From positions 1 through 5,746 of the forward strand of contig JAJZLA010000100.1 in NCBI GenBank assembly GCA_021803845.1: a stretch of DNA of 5,746 nucleotides. Reading direction: 5' to 3'. The position numbers were made by a program, and so were the translations under genes. Each line of letters starts with the position of its first letter. Position 1 is the first letter of the stretch. The DNA is from a bacterium. GTDB lineage: Bacteria > SZUA-79 > Acidulodesulfobacterales > Acidulodesulfobacteraceae. This document shows positions 5,297 to 5,746 of the stretch, piece after piece. The notes beneath the pieces were generated by a model, which ran no database searches, had not been told where the DNA came from, and was given only the letters and a program-made list of their open reading frames with translations.

Positions 5297-5324
5297 GTCA
5301 TTTCCGCGAAAGCGGGAATCCAGA
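5297..5324 (-). repeat. Right terminal inverted repeat, hairpin-forming
   Basis: On the plus strand it begins GTCATTTCCGCG and ends GCGGGAATCCAGA. The inner 20 nt (5300-5319) form an 8-bp stem with one G-T wobble and a GAAA loop on the plus strand. It differs from the left repeat at one base, within the stem. It starts 17 bp from the cheA stop codon. Confidence 0.85.
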
Positions 5325-5340
5325 TATTAATTATTTCGAA

Positions 5341-5746
5341 TCATCTGACTTTAACCGCGTCTATCATGGAAGATACGTCTATTATTAAAACCACTTTTCC
5401 GTCGCCGGTTATCGTAGCGCCGGAGATGCCTTTATACCCAAGCCGGTAATCGCCGAGAGATTTAATAACCACCTCTTCCTGGCCGAAAAGATTATCCACG
5501 ACTATTCCTATCTTTTTTTCCGCAAGGGCTACGACCACGACGTAAATTTCTCTATCCGTTGGACGAACGGCATCTCCGCCTTCGTTTCCGCTTCCGGCCA
5601 CTCCGAATTCGTCTCCGAGCCTTAGAAGGGACAGGACCGATTTCCTTAAATTTATAACTTCGTGCTTGTCTATGGTCTGAATGGTAGATTCTTTTATTCT
5701 GAGCGTTTCTACTACGGAATTAAGAGGTATTGCGAAAACTTCGTCG
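5341..5746 (-). CDS. cheA: Chemotaxis histidine kinase CheA, C-terminal P5 domain; 5' end outside window
   Basis: The frame runs unbroken from the right edge to the TGA at 5341-5343, giving 134 complete codons. It matches the CheA regulatory P5 domain, the CheW-like fold that binds CheW and receptors. It shows DEVFAIPLNSVVETLRI, then EVINLRKSVLSLLRLGDEFG, a short glycine-rich loop (GVAGSGNEGGD), IGIVVDNLFGQEEVVIKSLGDY, and the closing GATITGDGKVVLIIDVSSMI. The HPt, dimerisation and ATPase domains lie beyond the window. A GTG at 5599-5601 could be taken for a start but lies in the middle of the P5 loop, and homology continues upstream of it, so it is not the start. CheA autophosphorylates and donates phosphate to CheY and CheB; cheB is the next gene downstream after the 270-bp gap. 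Confidence 0.96.
   Translation of the reverse strand, partial: DEVFAIPLNSVVETLRIKESTIQTIDKHEVINLRKSVLSLLRLGDEFGVAGSGNEGGDAVRPTDREIYVVVVALAEKKIGIVVDNLFGQEEVVIKSLGDYRLGYKGISGATITGDGKVVLIIDVSSMIDAVKVR

Larger units (their letters stand above)
5172..5324. mobile_element. MITE-like palindromic repeat element (153 bp, non-coding)
   Basis: Two 28-nt terminal inverted repeats (5172-5199 and 5297-5324) match at 27 of 28 positions and enclose about 97 bp of unrelated AT-rich sequence. Each end is itself a hairpin: ATTCCCGC and GCGGGAAT around a 4-nt loop at the left, and the same with one G-T pair at the right. The core fits ATTCCC-N8-GGGAAT, the pattern I recall for Neisseria dRS3 repeats; similar palindromes are scattered through many genomes. 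A degenerate third inverted repeat sits inside (CGTCATT at 5231-5237, AATGACG at 5252-5258). There is no coding capacity and no clear target-site duplication, so any mobility would depend on a transposase elsewhere. It lies just downstream of the cheA stop. Confidence 0.7.
5071..5340. other. cheA-cheB intergenic region, 270 bp
   Basis: This is the longest non-coding stretch in the window. Its cheA-proximal half (5172-5324) is a MITE-like inverted-repeat element. The cheB-proximal half (5071-5171) is AT-rich and holds a possible sigma-70 promoter and the weak cheB ribosome site. No open frame of note or tRNA-like structure was seen, and no hairpin is followed by a T-run. All the other chemotaxis and flagellar genes here are packed within 44 bp of each other or overlap, so this gap is exceptional for the operon. 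Confidence 0.85.

Noticed and set aside
5172..5324. Intrinsic terminators after cheA formed by the two hairpins
   Set aside because: Neither hairpin is followed by a T-run on either strand, and the ends match each other as terminal inverted repeats, which a mobile palindromic element explains better.
5172..5324. CRISPR-like repeats
   Set aside because: There are only two full copies, in inverted orientation, with no regular spacers and no cas genes.
5341..5601. An 86-residue independent gene starting at GTG 5599-5601
   Set aside because: The same frame continues without a stop to the window edge, and the upstream residues are clear CheA P5 sequence; it is the end of cheA.

Overview
This window is part of a flagellar motility and chemotaxis locus from a flagellated, probably Gram-negative bacterium with a moderately AT-rich genome. 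Eight genes lie on the minus strand and one partial gene lies on the plus strand, converging on them. Gene content and order (cheA, cheB, cheW, a ParA ATPase, a second CheW-domain protein, a FliK-type protein and a free-standing FlhB C-terminal domain) recall deltaproteobacterial-grade or Nitrospirota-like lineages more than enterics. This placement is inferred from architecture alone and is low confidence.

Layout, in the direction of minus-strand transcription. The window opens inside cheA: the last 134 codons, covering the CheW-like P5 domain, are present. A 270-bp gap follows, holding a 153-bp MITE-like element with near-perfect terminal inverted repeats, then an AT-rich stretch with a plausible sigma-70 promoter. 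After this come cheB (two-domain methylesterase), cheW, a Soj-like ParA ATPase, a CheW-domain protein with a ~105-residue N-terminal extension, a small Lys/Glu-rich protein, a FliK-like hook-length protein and a 96-aa FlhB C-terminal-domain protein. From cheW to the FlhB-like gene, gaps are 22 bp or less and three junctions overlap (4, 4 and 14 bp), so this is almost certainly one transcription unit. The plus-strand gene at the left edge ends in a PilZ c-di-GMP-binding domain and overlaps the last minus-strand gene tail to tail by 20 bp.

How the genes fit together. CheA, CheW and CheB are the core kinase, coupling and adaptation parts of a chemoreceptor array. The ParA ATPase and its translationally coupled CheW-domain partner look like a ParC/ParP-type pair that would position or partition the array; this is the most interesting part of the window. 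The FliK-like and FlhB-like proteins would act at the flagellar export gate, in hook-length control and substrate switching. The PilZ protein resembles the c-di-GMP-responsive YcgR flagellar brake. The window therefore combines sensing, array placement, flagellum assembly and motor braking. No gap exceeds 300 bp, and no RNA gene, CRISPR array or complete transposase gene was seen.
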